Shown here: positions 26,082-38,923 of the stretch, piece by piece
How the letters are laid out: every line of letters begins with the position of its first letter
Position numbering within the stretch: the stretch's first letter is position 1
Source of the DNA: Penelope pileata
Taxonomy: Eukaryota; Chordata; Aves; Galliformes; Cracidae
Direction of reading: 5' to 3'
NCBI GenBank assembly: GCA_013396635.1
Contig: WBMW01002341.1
Span: forward strand, 657,863 to 721,862
Length of the DNA: 64,000 nucleotides
Notes under the pieces: generated by a model
What the model saw: only the letters and a program-made list of their open reading frames with translations
Told to the model about the DNA's origin: nothing
Database searches by the model: none
Position numbers and translations under genes: made by a program

Positions 26082-29000
26082 AAGTCCATACTGCATTCAT
26101 AGCAACTCTCTTCAGCAGTAAAATTTGTAAGCAGCTACAGAACTAGTATGTGGGGAAAAAAAGTTATTTAAAGAAAAAAAGAAGTTTCTTCTATGTGGAT
26201 ATTCTGATAAGAAGTTTGGAGATTATTTGTTTTTAACAAACAAGCCATAACAACAGCTTCTGAATCACTCCATCTCTTTTTTCTGGAAATTTTGTTTTTT
26301 TCTTCCAAGAAGATATTAGACCCTCATTTGAAAGATATCATGGCAGGATGTAGCTGAAATAACTCCAGTGAGAGCTAGTAAATCACTCACATCTCATTTA
26401 CAGTTTTGAAGCTTCTGAGAAAGGAACAAGAGAAGATGAATTTATGTCAGGGAAGAAGTTAACCCTTAGCCCTATCTTTCCAAGTTTAAAATCCATTTCT
26501 AGTCTTAGTTTGTTAGTTTTTGATTAGTCACCTCTGCTTTAAAGCATTTTTGCTTTTTTTTTTCCTACCTTCATCTTCTTTTTTTCTAATTCTATGTTCT
26601 CTACTTTTATCTATATTCTCTTCATTTTCATTTTCCTTTCCCAGTCCTATCTAATCAAACCTAGCATCGTCCCTCACATTGCTCATCTTTATCTTGCACC
26701 ATGTGATAGCTTTCAAGAAAAATATGCAGCAGCCTAAATGCCTCTCATTAGAAATTTACTGGTCTTCAGGATGTGCTACCAGGTCTCTAACATTATCCTA
26801 GGCCAGATGGTGTCTACAACACCCACCAATTTTATGAACTACCCATTTCGCCTTCAGCTGCTACCCTTCTCACACCTACAGCTTTCTGTTCTAAAGCGCA
26901 TAGATGCCTTTTCATTTTAATTTGAATTCTCTCCTTTCGTCAATTTATCCATTCCAACCAGTTCCTCCTACTTAGACACCAGGTGTGAAATATCTGCCTT
27001 GCTCTACCTGTTAGCACGCCCTGGCTGTGTACCCATACCATCATAATTTAGTTTCTGTCCTTCAGCTTCCAAGCATGCTGTGGTATTCCAAATTTTTAAA
27101 AGAATGTATATAATTTAATATGACCTCTCTCTTGATGACTTTGTATGCCATTTACTACATTGTACTCCGTGCCTGTTAGAGCCCCAGGTATGGCAGTGGA
27201 ATGCTTGACCAACACCTCCATTAAGCCTCCTAATTAGCTGCAGTGATTTCATTCTACCAAATTTCCATTACCAAAGACTTCTTTATCAGAACTTTTTATT
27301 CCTAGTTGACAGCCACATTCCCCATAAGTGTCTGTCTTTCCCAATTACCTTTTCCCTAAATACCAAAATATTCACAGCTTTCAAGCCTGGAGACTGCATA
27401 TGTCCAGACAAGCAAATGTATCTTTCAACCTGAGACCTCTGGTCGGCAGGATTCCTTAGTGACATCACGGTTTCATGATCAATTTAGATGTACAGCTCTC
27501 TGTATATTAATTTTAAGCAATTACTATATCAGTAGCTCATTTGTCCAACTGGGCTGAGAAGGAACTTCAGTGTAAGACTGATTTGTGACTGTCATGTGTT
27601 ACCAATGTTCCGCAATGAGGTGTTTTCAGATAAAAAAGAAACACTGCTCATTTTTGCCTGATGTCCGTTCACAACTCTAGCATTGATATTTACTGCAACG
27701 TTCAGCTAATCTTTAGCTTCTTGCTGTCATGTTGATAAAGTTTTCCTACTTTTCTGGTTTATATATCAGTATCAATAATGTCACAGGGGAGAGATTTTAT
27801 GGAGCATCAACAAAAAAACGTTTCTTACATTACCTTGCAATTTCACATTTCAGAAAGTTCTGCAATTTATCTTTAAACAGAAAAGAAAACCTAATCTAAA
27901 CAGGGAAACAGAAAAGCTACACAGCAATTTATCAGGAGATGCTTACAATAATACAATTTCTAAAAAAACTATCACCAGAAGTAGGTCTCCTATATGTATA
28001 TATATATATTGCTTGAGGTCAGTTTTTTAGTAATATTGTTAATAAACAGGAAAAAAAAAAGAGAAAAAAAAAAGAAAAAAAAAGCCCTCATCAACACTCT
28101 TTCTCTCCAAGTAGGTTTATATCACGAAACAGAAGGCTGAGTCAAATTCCAGGCTATACTTCTACAGCAGATTCAATTAGCTATTCACAAAGGATTATTT
28201 TCTGATTTTTGACCTTTGTTCCCTTATGTCTCATATATTTTTCTTAACACAGATTTAAACAGAGGTTAGATGTTTCCATTTGTAGAGCTGGGTTAGAAAA
28301 TATGTGAAGGGAATGGCGTGTTATGGTTTTTTTCCCCATCATCAGCTAGAAGATTATGAAACAGCCAATAAGGAAACACCACAAGTGAAACAATTTTGCC
28401 CTACCATTATCACAATTTTTCTCATAATTAATCTCATACTTATTTTTCTCATTTAAATAATATTTACTGTTTCTTCTATGGCAGTGACTTGTGAGCTGCA
28501 ATCAGGAGCCCACTTAGGAAGCTACTGTATACACACAGAAAAAAACACAGTCTGTTAGTCTTACATAATACCAATTGCTCTTTCTTGATTCAACCTGACT
28601 CAAGAAACAGATAGCTTATTGCTTTTTAACTTGACATTTTTTTGCTTCCCTCAGTATAACATTCACCATCACCTATAAATGCTGCATCCTTTCAAGGACA
28701 ATGTTACACAGAAGAAACACAAGAGAGAGAGAACTGCATCAAAAGTCAGAGTCCATGGGATGATATGGCTGCATGAGATCACAGGTCTGTGATCTACAGC
28801 CCAATTTGATTGCCATTGGTCTTCAGCAGAAAACAGCCACTTATGGGTGAACCAGAACTAGAAAAGAAAATTAATAAAACTAAAGCATCTGGGACAGCAA
28901 CAAGCTTTAAACATTACTTCTAAAGTTCAGCTATCATTGCATTGCTTTCTTTACTGTCAATGCAAAATGGGATGATTTGCAAAGGCTACAACTAATTCTT

Positions 29001-30467
29001 ATTAAAAAAAAAGTAGTGCATCTTTAAAAATTTCTACCAGCTGTCAGTGTGTAAAACCGTAACTCCCTGTAAAAGGGATAATGGAATAGTGCAAAATAGT
29101 TCATTATTTCTGCTTTACTTTTCAAATGACAAGCCACCATTTGAAAATAAACTAATTTGAAAATTAGGTCATGGAAGGAATTGTTGCTATTGTCTCCAAA
29201 TCGCTTTGAAGTCATTGTTTGCCTTTTGATTTCTAGGTTCTTGTAGGTGCCACTCTGAATATTGCAAATTCATCTTCTCCATTGATAAGCATATGCACAA
29301 TATTAAAACATGCTCCTTACAAGTAATTTCACATTTTTTTTTTTAATATACTTGTCAATATATTAATAGAACTTAGTGCAGTAAACTCTGAGTCCGCTCC
29401 AACTGTTAAAGAAATCTGATAAATTGCCTGGAAACTACATGACACATTTGGGATATCTTCTGCCGGATATCAATTTTATAAACCAAATTTAACTGATTTA
29501 CACCTTCTAGAGGTATTACCTCAAAACAACAATACTCAGCTGGCTTTTGTAGCAACTTAGGACTCTTTCCAGAAAAACTAACAAACCAGTTCGGTTTAGG
29601 GGCACTTACAGGAATCTGAATTGAATGCCTTGTGTTATCTGCCTGTGCATATCTGCACAGAAGGAATGTGGGTAACTTTCTTGCTGTTGATTTAAAACAG
29701 CTACAATAAGTTAGAAAGATGGCTCTTAAAACATGCAAACACAGATTATAAACTCATTATTACGAACCTAATTTACCTGTTCCTGGCCTTGCAGTTGTTT
29801 TTATTAATCTGTTCAGACGAGATTAGTTGTTTTACTCTTCATCTGCACTGTGACAAACTCAGAATCTTGCCTAATATTTCATGATCTTCACACAGAAATA
29901 ATTCCACTAAAGTTTAGTTAGACAGATATTATGTCACATCTCAATAATATACATCTTACACGTTCTATCACACAGTCATGGTTCTTCAGAATGGCTATAT
30001 ACACACACAAATACAAATTTAACAAACCAATGTAATGATTTCAGTTCATGTAAATTTCATATAAGGCTCCTTACATTGAAGAATTCAGACCAGGTAGAAA
30101 TGCACCAGGTACCGAGTTCAAGTCTCCTCTATAATTGCCAGTTGAAACACCATAGTAAGGATGGCACAAAAGCTGAATTTTAATGATCCCCAGCTGCAAT
30201 TAAGGTCTGCCTGTGTTGGGTTCCCTAGTTACTCAAAAGGGCTCCATGACAAAATGACGTGGCACAGCGCGTTACTGTAAAGTTATCTTTCTCATATTGG
30301 TTAAGAGGCACAAATAACCTCCATTATAGATGATCAACACAATCTGTTCCTGCCTGTCAAGGGTTAAGAGATCAGGTTTTCACAAAAAGACAAGGTGACA
30401 ATATTTAGTTTTGCATAAGTAATGTAGCTAATCATCGAAGTCTATGGCCCAGGACAAAGGCCACATA
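26082..30467. other. Intron, no gene seen
   Basis: AT-rich, pyrimidine-rich around 26480-26660. A short TA repeat lies at 27991-28009 and an A/G purine tract at 28051-28083. No exon or transposon recognised. The 110-codon minus-strand frame at 29406-29738 has no known motif. Confidence 0.55.
27991..28083. repeat. TA microsatellite and A-rich purine tract
   Basis: TATATGTATATATATATAT at 27991-28009. After about 40 bases of AT-rich sequence comes a purine block (28051-28083) of adenine runs broken by single guanines. Confidence 0.75.
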
Positions 30468-31019
30468 TGAGGGTTGCTCCAAAAGTAATGCCTCCTATTT
30501 TATTATGTTGGGCCACAAATTCAGAGGCAGATGTTGCTGGTATGGGGGTAGAGACTGAAACTTCTCACCAATATTCCATTCCATGTTGTTGCCATGTGAC
30601 AGATGGCAGCAGAGGGGCAGTCTGACCTAATGGCGGCTGACATGGAACTGCGGATGAAGCAAAGGTGTGTCACTGAATTCCTCCATGCGGGAAAATACGG
30701 CACCCATTGACGCTCATTGACACTTTCTGAATGTTGATGGAGACCAAACAGTGGATGTGAGCACAGTGAGGCAGTGGGTGCTGCGCTTCAGCAGTGGTGA
30801 CAGCGACATTGGTTCATCTCCGCTGGTGCAGACTGTTACGAGCGCAGCATGCAGGCTCTTGTTCATCACTGGTGAAAATGCAGAGCTAATGGTGATGACT
30901 GTGTTGAAAAGTAATGTTTTGTGGCTGAGAATTTGCTCTATCAAATAACATTATTGTGCTCTTTGTATCTGTTGCAGTTTCCATGTAAATAAATAGGAGG
31001 CATTACTTTTGAAATGACC
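30468..31019 (+). mobile_element. Internally deleted Galluhop-type mariner (552 bp)
   Basis: Flanked by TA on both sides (30466-30467 and 31020-31021). The left terminal repeat TGAGGGTTGCTCCAAAAGTA pairs with the right end, whose reverse complement reads GGTCATTTCAAAAGTAATGC; both continue CCTCCTATTT. The middle keeps the start of the transposase region (GACCAAACAGTGGATGTGAG) and then jumps, near 30807-30812, to its end (GCATGCAGGCTCTTGTTCAT). About 790 bp, including the whole catalytic core, is missing compared with the copy at 48984. It is non-autonomous and could only have moved with transposase supplied in trans. Confidence 0.93.
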
Positions 31020-34000
31020 TACATATTTATTTTCTGCAAAGCACTCTTATCTCAACTGATGTGGCCACTTACCCTTGCCAAGCCGGGCAGTGCTTCCAAC
31101 AGCAATGTTAAGTATATAATGCACATCATTTAGTACAGTTAGGTCTGACATATAATGCTTTGAAGTGTCAGAAAGGGGAATGTTTTAATTTTATCTTACA
31201 CTGATGATGGCTGGGAGGAGTTGCTGTCTTTTGTTACCTGTGACCTAGGGAAATAGGTAGGTTCAAACAGTGACCGTCTACTTACCAACCTACTTATAGT
31301 AAATAGGAAAGGTTTACTAACCACCAGCACAGAGAATAAAATTCAACTACAGGAAATTCATGACTGGGGAAACAAGTGAGATTAAAGCCAGAAAGGTCCT
31401 TGCACTTTTATTACAGAGCTCAATTTTAAGTGCCCTATGGCACAACAAGTGCTCTTCTTGCTCTTCTGACCAATCCCTTTGCTAGTTTCTTACGAAGTGT
31501 CAAGTGCCTCTCTACAAGCAAGCAATCCTGAAAGAAGCATAGTGTGAGTTGCATCAGCAGCTTGTAAGGAAATGGCACTGAAAAGTAAGGAAAGAAGCAA
31601 TATTATAGAACGGTTTAAGCTCTTAGCTTATTATCAGGAAGTAGCAAAAATTTGAATAAATTGCCTAACACTATTTCTGACTCATGCCACTACAACAACA
31701 AAAATGAAATGCCTTCAAAAAGCAAGCCTAATGCCCATCTAATTTAGACTAATTTTTTTCATATCCTTTTACAAACAACACTAATTAAACCAAATGGCTG
31801 AATCATGATTCATTTTCATTTTAAAAAATTTTCACGTAAATGATGATATAAAGCCAAACATTTCTCAGCTAGAAATTTACAGTGGCATATCATTTTTATT
31901 AGCACAGTAAAAGGCTATAGTCATGTTAACTGTGTATAAAATGGTGACAAGCTTTTTAATGTTCACCCATCCCTCCCTTTTTCTGTTACAAACCACGAAA
32001 ATCATCCCTTTGCTAGCTTTTGGACAGTTGCTAAAAACTTTAATTTGCTTACCTCTCCCCACATTTGGTGTCAATTATAAACAGTCCAGGAGCAGTTACA
32101 GGGTAGATTTTGAGTACTGAGGAGACTATTTATTATTGACCCAACTGATTCACTTGTCTGCCTTCACAAAATTTGTGTGCCATTACTAAGGTACAATGAG
32201 GGCAAAAAGGTGGTTAGCTAGGCTGACCAGCGTAATAGCAAGGGTCTCAAGCGTCTGTGGCAGAAAAGAAAGAAGAGCTTATATTGCTCAAGTGACTCAC
32301 TGCTTGGTTCTCCATATCAGAAGCTGATGCTTTGTTTCTTTCTTGGGCGATGGGAAGGGCTACGATGCCAACAGGCACACAGACAGCATCACACCACTGA
32401 GGTCTTGCCCAAACAGAAGGAAAGAGTCGCTGCGCTACCTCTCTGGTACCTTTGAACTCTAGCAGGCCAGCTGCACAAAAGAGGAAGGGTTCGCCTGATC
32501 TATAGCAACAGGATATACACTGCAGCTTTTGACTCTGATGCTTTCACAAAACTTCAGGAAATTTCGCATATTGAATCCCCTACCACTACCAACAGTAACC
32601 GAGCCCCTTGTAGAGTTGATTAAATGATGAAAAGAGAAATGATATTAGAAAAGACCAACATTACAGGCAGTAATGCCACAATCTACTCAGCAGAAGACAC
32701 TGCATTGCAATTCTTGTGCGATCAATGAAAAGGGTCAGAAAATGTAATGTTAAAATCATACAGCAATTTTCAGTTGCTATTACTAAAATTATTGCTTTAG
32801 GAAAGTACCTAAGGTATAAGCATTCAAGAAAAAGATAAAAACATTATGGCTTTGCAAAGCTGGGATCACTCTGTTCCACCTGTCCTGGGGTGAGCTGAAA
32901 GACGACGTGTTTTACTTCCCAAGTCTGGAGTATTAACAGCCAGGAAAGCATCATATGGAATTTGGCATTCCTTAGTTTAAAAAAAAAGAAACAACAAAAC
33001 AAAAAAGCAACAAAGAAACAAACCAGAAAATTGAATCATTAAAAAGAATGAATTTTCTTTTTGTACAAAGTAGCATCATTTAAAATAGTATAGTTATTGC
33101 ATGTTACTCCGAAAATGTCCCAAATTTTTCTGCTACTCTTTTGATTTTTGCAGCAGAAAATAGCAACTGCCAAGAAAAAGGTATTAGTTTCTAAGATCTA
33201 GTGGACTGATAATTTTATAAATAAAAAATAATCTAAAGACACTTTTCTTTAGCACTTCATTTATATTGATCTTCAAAATGTTAAATACCTAGATATGATA
33301 TAAACAGAGACTGAATATTAAGGCTTGAACATATCAAGAAAAGCATAAAAAAATTATATTTAGAACTAAGGATTAAGGAATTGTAATAAAAAGGAGCAAC
33401 AATTTATGTTTGTGAAGGTCCAAGAAAAACGCAAAAATTATTCCAGGCCACAACATTCAAATGCATAATTTGTTGTTGTTCCTTTTTTGTTGCTTATTTG
33501 TTTTCCAAAAGCGAGCCTAAAGCTAAAAACACATAAATTTTTTGTTTAACAGTGGAATATAGTACATAACATTTGAAGGAATTCATGTAATGTCTTAAAA
33601 TAGATGCTATTACATGCTATACTCAATTAGAGTAAAGAATAGAAAGCACTTTGCTTTATTATTTATGCAGATAGACAATGAAATTCGAAAAAAAGATCAA
33701 ACATGCTGAATGTCGCAAATATATGTAAAACCAAGTGCAAATAGTAAATTTTCTTTCTACAAAGCGTGACAACATTCACGCTGAAAACAGCAAAATCATA
33801 TAATTTGCATGGCTTTGTTTTGGCATTCTGCAGGAAATGACACATCTCCCAACACAAACTGCTTTTTGAAAAGAAGAGAATTTTAAATGCAAGTTTTTTA
33901 TGTCTCAGTGCAAAACCCATCATTAGAGTTCACACTGGCATCAGAAATTATAATTATACCACAGGGTTTCTTGTTTCTACAGCCTAAGGAGTTCAGTACT

Positions 34001-34610
34001 TCTTGGAGTTGTTGAGCACTTCACAGCACTGATGTCAACCTTCCTAACTTCTTCATAAAGGGAAATGAAGCACTAGACATAGTAGCCTGATCACACATAT
34101 TAACATGAAACAATTTATATGTAAAAGCAAAAAGACAAACTAACTCTTTCATTCCTATTCATTAAAGCTAATGATATCTTTGGCACGCTCATGCACTTCC
34201 AACAGTTTCTATTTTCTACTGCAAGCTTTCCTTGTCCTGAGATAGCACATCAGAACAGCAAAATAAATACCAGGGAAATCATTACTGTATACTCTGCTTC
34301 CAAATAATTTTGCTGATTTAGAGGAAGCTTGCTGTAAAATAGTTTTGAGAGTGAAGTACAGTATGTGCTGCCTAGGAGAATTCACTAGACAATAAAAACC
34401 ATGCTAAAGCAAAGGAGAAAAAACAAAAGCTAATTAACTCTTCTTTCTTCGTAGATTGACATGAAATAAGATTTTGGAGCTAGGTATTAAACTAATTTAA
34501 CAAGGAAACAAAGCCCATTGCTGTTATAAACCATCCCTCTTACTGTGTACCAAAAAGGTGAACTTAGATAATTGAAGATGATTTTTTATTTTTCCTTACT
34601 GTTCTCCTCT

Positions 34611-34642
34611 AAAAAATAAATAATAATAATAATAAAAAAAAA
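34611..34642. repeat. (AAT)n microsatellite
   Basis: AAAAAATAAATAATAATAAT followed by more AAT units and a run of adenines. Confidence 0.85.
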
Positions 34643-36932
34643 GGACACAAGGACTGGAGATAAGTCTACAAATGTCTAAATAACCTGTTAACATTTTTCT
34701 AAATTGACCATTTTGGTCATGGATATATCTTTAGTTTACAACATAAAGAAAACATGACATAAAGAAAAATTGGATTCTTTTCCTCACAATGGCTGCATTC
34801 AACATTTGTTTACTGGTAAATATCAGAAGGAGTTGAAATTAAGGAAAAAGCTTATGTTAATAGTTAATCCTTTTTTTTTTTGAGATGTTATATACAACAC
34901 GTAATAGTTGGAACTTCAGATAAAATCATCATAAAACTGTAAGAAACAAAGAAATTAAATTCTGTTTTATAGGAGCAGACTAGCAACCTTAATTGACCTT
35001 CTTGAATCCTACATGCATGACTAGGATTCTTATCTCTTAGTTTTCTTCACGTTAGACATCCTAAAAAATATCCAACAGATCATTCAACCAAATAAAGCAA
35101 GGCACAGGACTGCAGGCAATGAGCTAGTGAAATTATAACTCCATCAAGCTCTTTAATCCATGCAACATATCACCAACATATGTACATCTTGTAAAGGTTG
35201 AGTTAGCCTGAAATTTTTCTCTAAGGATTACTCTGCCTTGTCACACCCACGTGACAAAATAAACTCTCGTGAATTTAACTACAGTGGAATTAATTCCTTT
35301 GTGTACGAAGGAATAAGTTTGGAACATAAAACTAGGATTTTTGGACATGCTGCCTTGTGCTGGCAATACACTGTCAGGATTTTAACTAGTTTTAACTGTT
35401 GTAAATTAGACTTTTCAGACTACGTACCTCCTGTCACTTAGCAAAACCTCACCCAAACGGCTTATTTAAAAATTAACATATGGAAGTCTATGTATGTTTT
35501 TTAAGCATGCATGGCACTGAGTATACCTTAAAGTAATTTTTTCCTTGTCATATTAAAATGCCATGGGATACAGGCATCAAAACAAAATATCCTTTCCTAA
35601 GTGTTTTCTTTGCTTGGTTGGTTGGGTTGTGTTTTACTTCACAATCTGGCTTCACTGTTCTGGTCCTTTATCTATCATACCTAAGGATAGAAAGAAATTC
35701 TTACATATTTACTGTCATGGGGACAGCTGGCACCTTGGTTTCGGTTTATTACAAATATTAAGTACCATTGTCCATTTGCTTCCAATATGCTTTGATGATA
35801 CATGAATGTCTGAACAGTTTAATTTTGAGTTACTGAAAATGACAACAAATTCACTTAAAAGCTTGATGATCTGATGCTGTATCCTACAGAAACCAATGAT
35901 ATCCCACTGAAATAAATTTATCCTAGAAAATAATCTGGATGCTCAGTCTCTATTGTCATTCTTATTTCAGCTAATGTTATTCTAGCTTCTAAGAGGTGCT
36001 CATACAGTCAGAGATGGTAGAAAATCTAAAACCATTACAAATATTTGACAGGATGGATTTCTACCAGTGTAAGTAAAAAGGCTCAAAAGCTATCTTACCA
36101 TGGCATCACAGACTGACTCAGTATACATGGTTCAGTAGCAAGTATCCCAGCACAGTGATGCCTGAGGGCTTCCAAAAGGACAGAAAAGGATTCTGTTGCT
36201 CTACCCTCCTCTCCTGGGGTTAACCTCTGCAAGCCACGACTCCCACATGCACAGTGAATTGCACTTCTACAGAACTCTGTCTTCTTAGGAAGTGAGTATA
36301 AAACATGTCCTTTGTACAGGCTCCTCGACTACACCAAAGAGAAATTCAACACCAGGCATATTGCTGCAGAGAATGCCATTCAGTTTAATTTAACAATATT
36401 TAGGTACAATAAAAAGATGTATAGACAACTCAATACCTTCGAACAATGATTATAATGTTACTGTTATGATTCTGCGGAGTATATGTTATTTTAGCAATGT
36501 TGTCACTACACTTCACATCATTGAAAAATAGAAGTATGTTATCATTTCAATGAAATGCACCATGTAAGTCATGTTTGCAAATTATATGGGCCTCCTCTAA
36601 ATCCAGAATAATGCAACACAAGGAATAAAAAAAAGCTTTCAGAAGAATGACATCATTAGATAGCTACTCTGCCATTAGCTCCCTAACTTTTTAAAATAGC
36701 AGGACTCAGTTCAGTCACTATCAAATGCAAAGTCCACTTGGAATTCACTAAGTCATAAGCAGGTGTTTTAAGACCATCTAACCATCAAAGGGAAATCCTT
36801 AATGTAATATGTACTATTGTACTCAAGTTGCTCTAGAAACTATAATTTAGATTTTATTTTTTTTTTTTAATATTTTGCATCTGCCTTTTTGATGTGGCAC
36901 TGGAAGAACAAAAATTAATCTCTTCCCATCAC

Positions 36933-36968
36933 TTTTATTTTTTATTTTTATTTATTTATTTATTTATT
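36933..36968. repeat. (ATTT)n microsatellite
   Basis: TTTTATTTTTTATTTTTATT becoming regular TATT/ATTT units to 36968. Confidence 0.85.
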
Positions 36969-37257
36969 AACTTTACACAGTGAAATCCACAGAACAGATC
37001 CTCAACAACACCTCTGCAGATCTCTAAGGTTCACTTGTCAAGGCAGTGGTCATTTTTTCAGCTTTTTCAGAAATATCATCTGAAGCACTTTTCCTCTGTG
37101 ACCTGCCAAGTTCAGCTGAAGCTTTTTAGATTAACATTTGTTACAACAGATTTCCCAAAGTGAATGAAGTTTGATGTGATGAGAGAGAAATTTTTCTTCG
37201 AACGCAGACGTTCTTTACCTTCTTCTTTCTCAGAATAGCAGATGCAGAGGCAAAATA

Positions 37258-37296
37258 GCATAAATTATGATTGACAACAGCAGGAATAATTTATGC
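37258..37296. repeat. Perfect 11-bp inverted repeat, 17-bp spacer
   Basis: GCATAAATTAT (37258-37268) and its exact reverse complement ATAATTTATGC (37286-37296). The arms resemble POU/homeodomain-type AT-rich sites, so a dimeric binding site is possible, but nothing in the sequence proves function. Confidence 0.6.
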
Positions 37297-38294
37297 TCCT
37301 GAGCCATGTTTGTATGTAGCCAGGAGGGAGCTGTCTGACTGTATGAATTTTTGCACATCTTTCAGCTAATTTACAGATGCAGTGTAAAATTAAATGCTCA
37401 AGGACACCATAAATCTTTGTGGCACCCTCTGAAGGACTCAGGGTTCATAAACCAATGCATTGATTACACGGATCCATAAGAGTATTCCCTTCATTTCTGA
37501 CAGATATGATTTTCATTTTAATGAAGTGCTTGAGAACACCATAGAGAGGGCAGATCAAGCACCATTCTCATAGTGTGAAATGTGTGCCTCGGTGCAATAA
37601 AAGGTAAGCCACATGCTGACCTCTTTTAAGAGACATCTAAGAATTTGTAGCCACTATTGTTAAATATGGGAGAACAGCAGGGGCACATATTACCTGTGAT
37701 CCACCACAGTTATCAGGAAGTTTTATCACCATATAGATCTCCATCTGGTAATGGTACTAGGCCTTATCTTTTCTCATCCTTCCATCTTCCAGAAGCTATT
37801 GTTTATTTTTAACAGTCACTAATATCTCCTTCTTAATAATTGTAACTGAACTATTTTGTGAATAATAAGGGATATCTTGAAAAGCAAAGCCAGACTCTCA
37901 CAAGGTTTTATTAGCTAAACTCCATAAATTTTGATTTCAAGAAGCTGATTTGCATTAATAGAAAATTTGGATGTTTACTTCAAAACACAATGCATAAAAT
38001 GTCTATTTCTGATACTATTATGTAGCCCCAAAAATTTCCCCATAGATGACAATTTTAGCTTTCTGTCATCTTCTTGCAGAAACTCTGTTAGGGGAACAGT
38101 CTTGAAAGAAGTCCTAAACACTAACAAAGAGAATTTAAATGTCCATGGTAAATATGTTTTCTAGTTTTACATTTTCAGCCTCTCTCCTGTTTCTATTTTT
38201 TGAATGATCTGTGCTATATTTATTTTACATTGGAATTTTTCAAAGAAAAACTGTAATGTTACAAATACAGCAAGTGTCCAATAATTAAAAAGAA

Positions 38295-38911
38295 AATCAC
38301 AGAATCACAGAACTGCAGGGGTTGGAAGGGACCTCGAGAGATCATTGAGTCCAACCCCCCCTGCCAGAGCAGGTTCCCTACAGCAGGTTGCACAGGTAGG
38401 CGTCCAGGCGGGTCTTGAATATCTCCAGGGAAGGAGACTCCACAACCTCCCTGGGCAGCCTGTTCCAGTGCTCCGTCACCCTCACCGTGAAGAAGTTCTT
38501 CCGCATGTTGGTGCGGAACTTCCTGTGCTCCAGCTTAAGGCCATTGCCCCTTGTCCTGTCCCCACTGACCACTGAAAAGAGGTTCCCCACCTCCATTTGC
38601 CTCCCGCAACTAAGATACTTATAAACATGGATCAGGTCCCCTCTCAGCCTTCTTTTCTCCAGGCTGAACAGACCCAGCTTACTGAGCCTCTCCTCATAAG
38701 GGAGATGCTCCAGGCCCTTTATCATCTTTGTGGCCCTCCCCTGGACTCTTTCCAGGAGGTCCCCTGTCAGGGGAGCCCAGAACTGGATACAGTACTCCAG
38801 CTGAGGCCTGACCAGGGCAGAGTAGAGGGGGAGGATCACCTCCCTCGACCTGCTGGCAATACTCTTTTTAATGCACCCTAGGATCCCATTGGCCTTCTTA
38901 GCCACCAGGGC
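38295..38911 (-). mobile_element. CR1 LINE fragment, relatively young
   Basis: Inverted tail AATCACAGAATCACAGAAC and GGTTGGAAGGGACCTC, then the complete end of ORF2 back to the 5' truncation near 38911 (TTAGCCACCAGGGC). It is the least decayed CR1 in the window: the reading frame is uninterrupted up to the normal stop and the tail is well preserved. Upstream of the truncation is unrelated A-rich DNA. Confidence 0.95.
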
Positions 38912-38923
38912 TAAAATAAACAT
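38378..38923 (-). pseudogene. CR1 ORF2 C terminus, uninterrupted frame
   Basis: The longest open frame in the window, 181 codons; the first few (MFIL) come from flanking DNA. It reads VAKKANGILGCIKK, VILPLYSALVRPQLEYCIQF, LLERVQGRATKMIKGLEHLP, GLFSLEKRRLRGDLI and ends TRLDAYLCNLL at the usual CR1 stop. This is the part of ORF2 beyond the reverse-transcriptase catalytic core. The endonuclease and the catalytic residues are absent, so it cannot act alone. It is called a pseudogene because it is a 5'-truncated copy, despite lacking stops. Confidence 0.93.

Larger units (their letters stand above)
31020..38294. other. Intron, no gene seen
   Basis: AT-rich. Simple repeats are (AAT)n at 34611-34642 and (ATTT)n at 36933-36968. 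A perfect 11-bp inverted repeat at 37258-37296 lies in a stretch with several TAAT-type motifs. No exon or transposon recognised. Confidence 0.55.

Noticed and set aside
30714..30944. Open frames on both strands at 30.7-30.9 kb (and the equivalents at 40.2-40.7 kb)
   Set aside because: They lie inside the deleted mariners and are remnants of the transposase region or its complement.
38345..38881. Plus-strand frames of 69-94 codons over the 38.3-kb CR1
   Set aside because: They are antisense shadows of the CR1 ORF2 frame. The same applies to plus-strand frames at 17391, 25138, 59397 and 60854.
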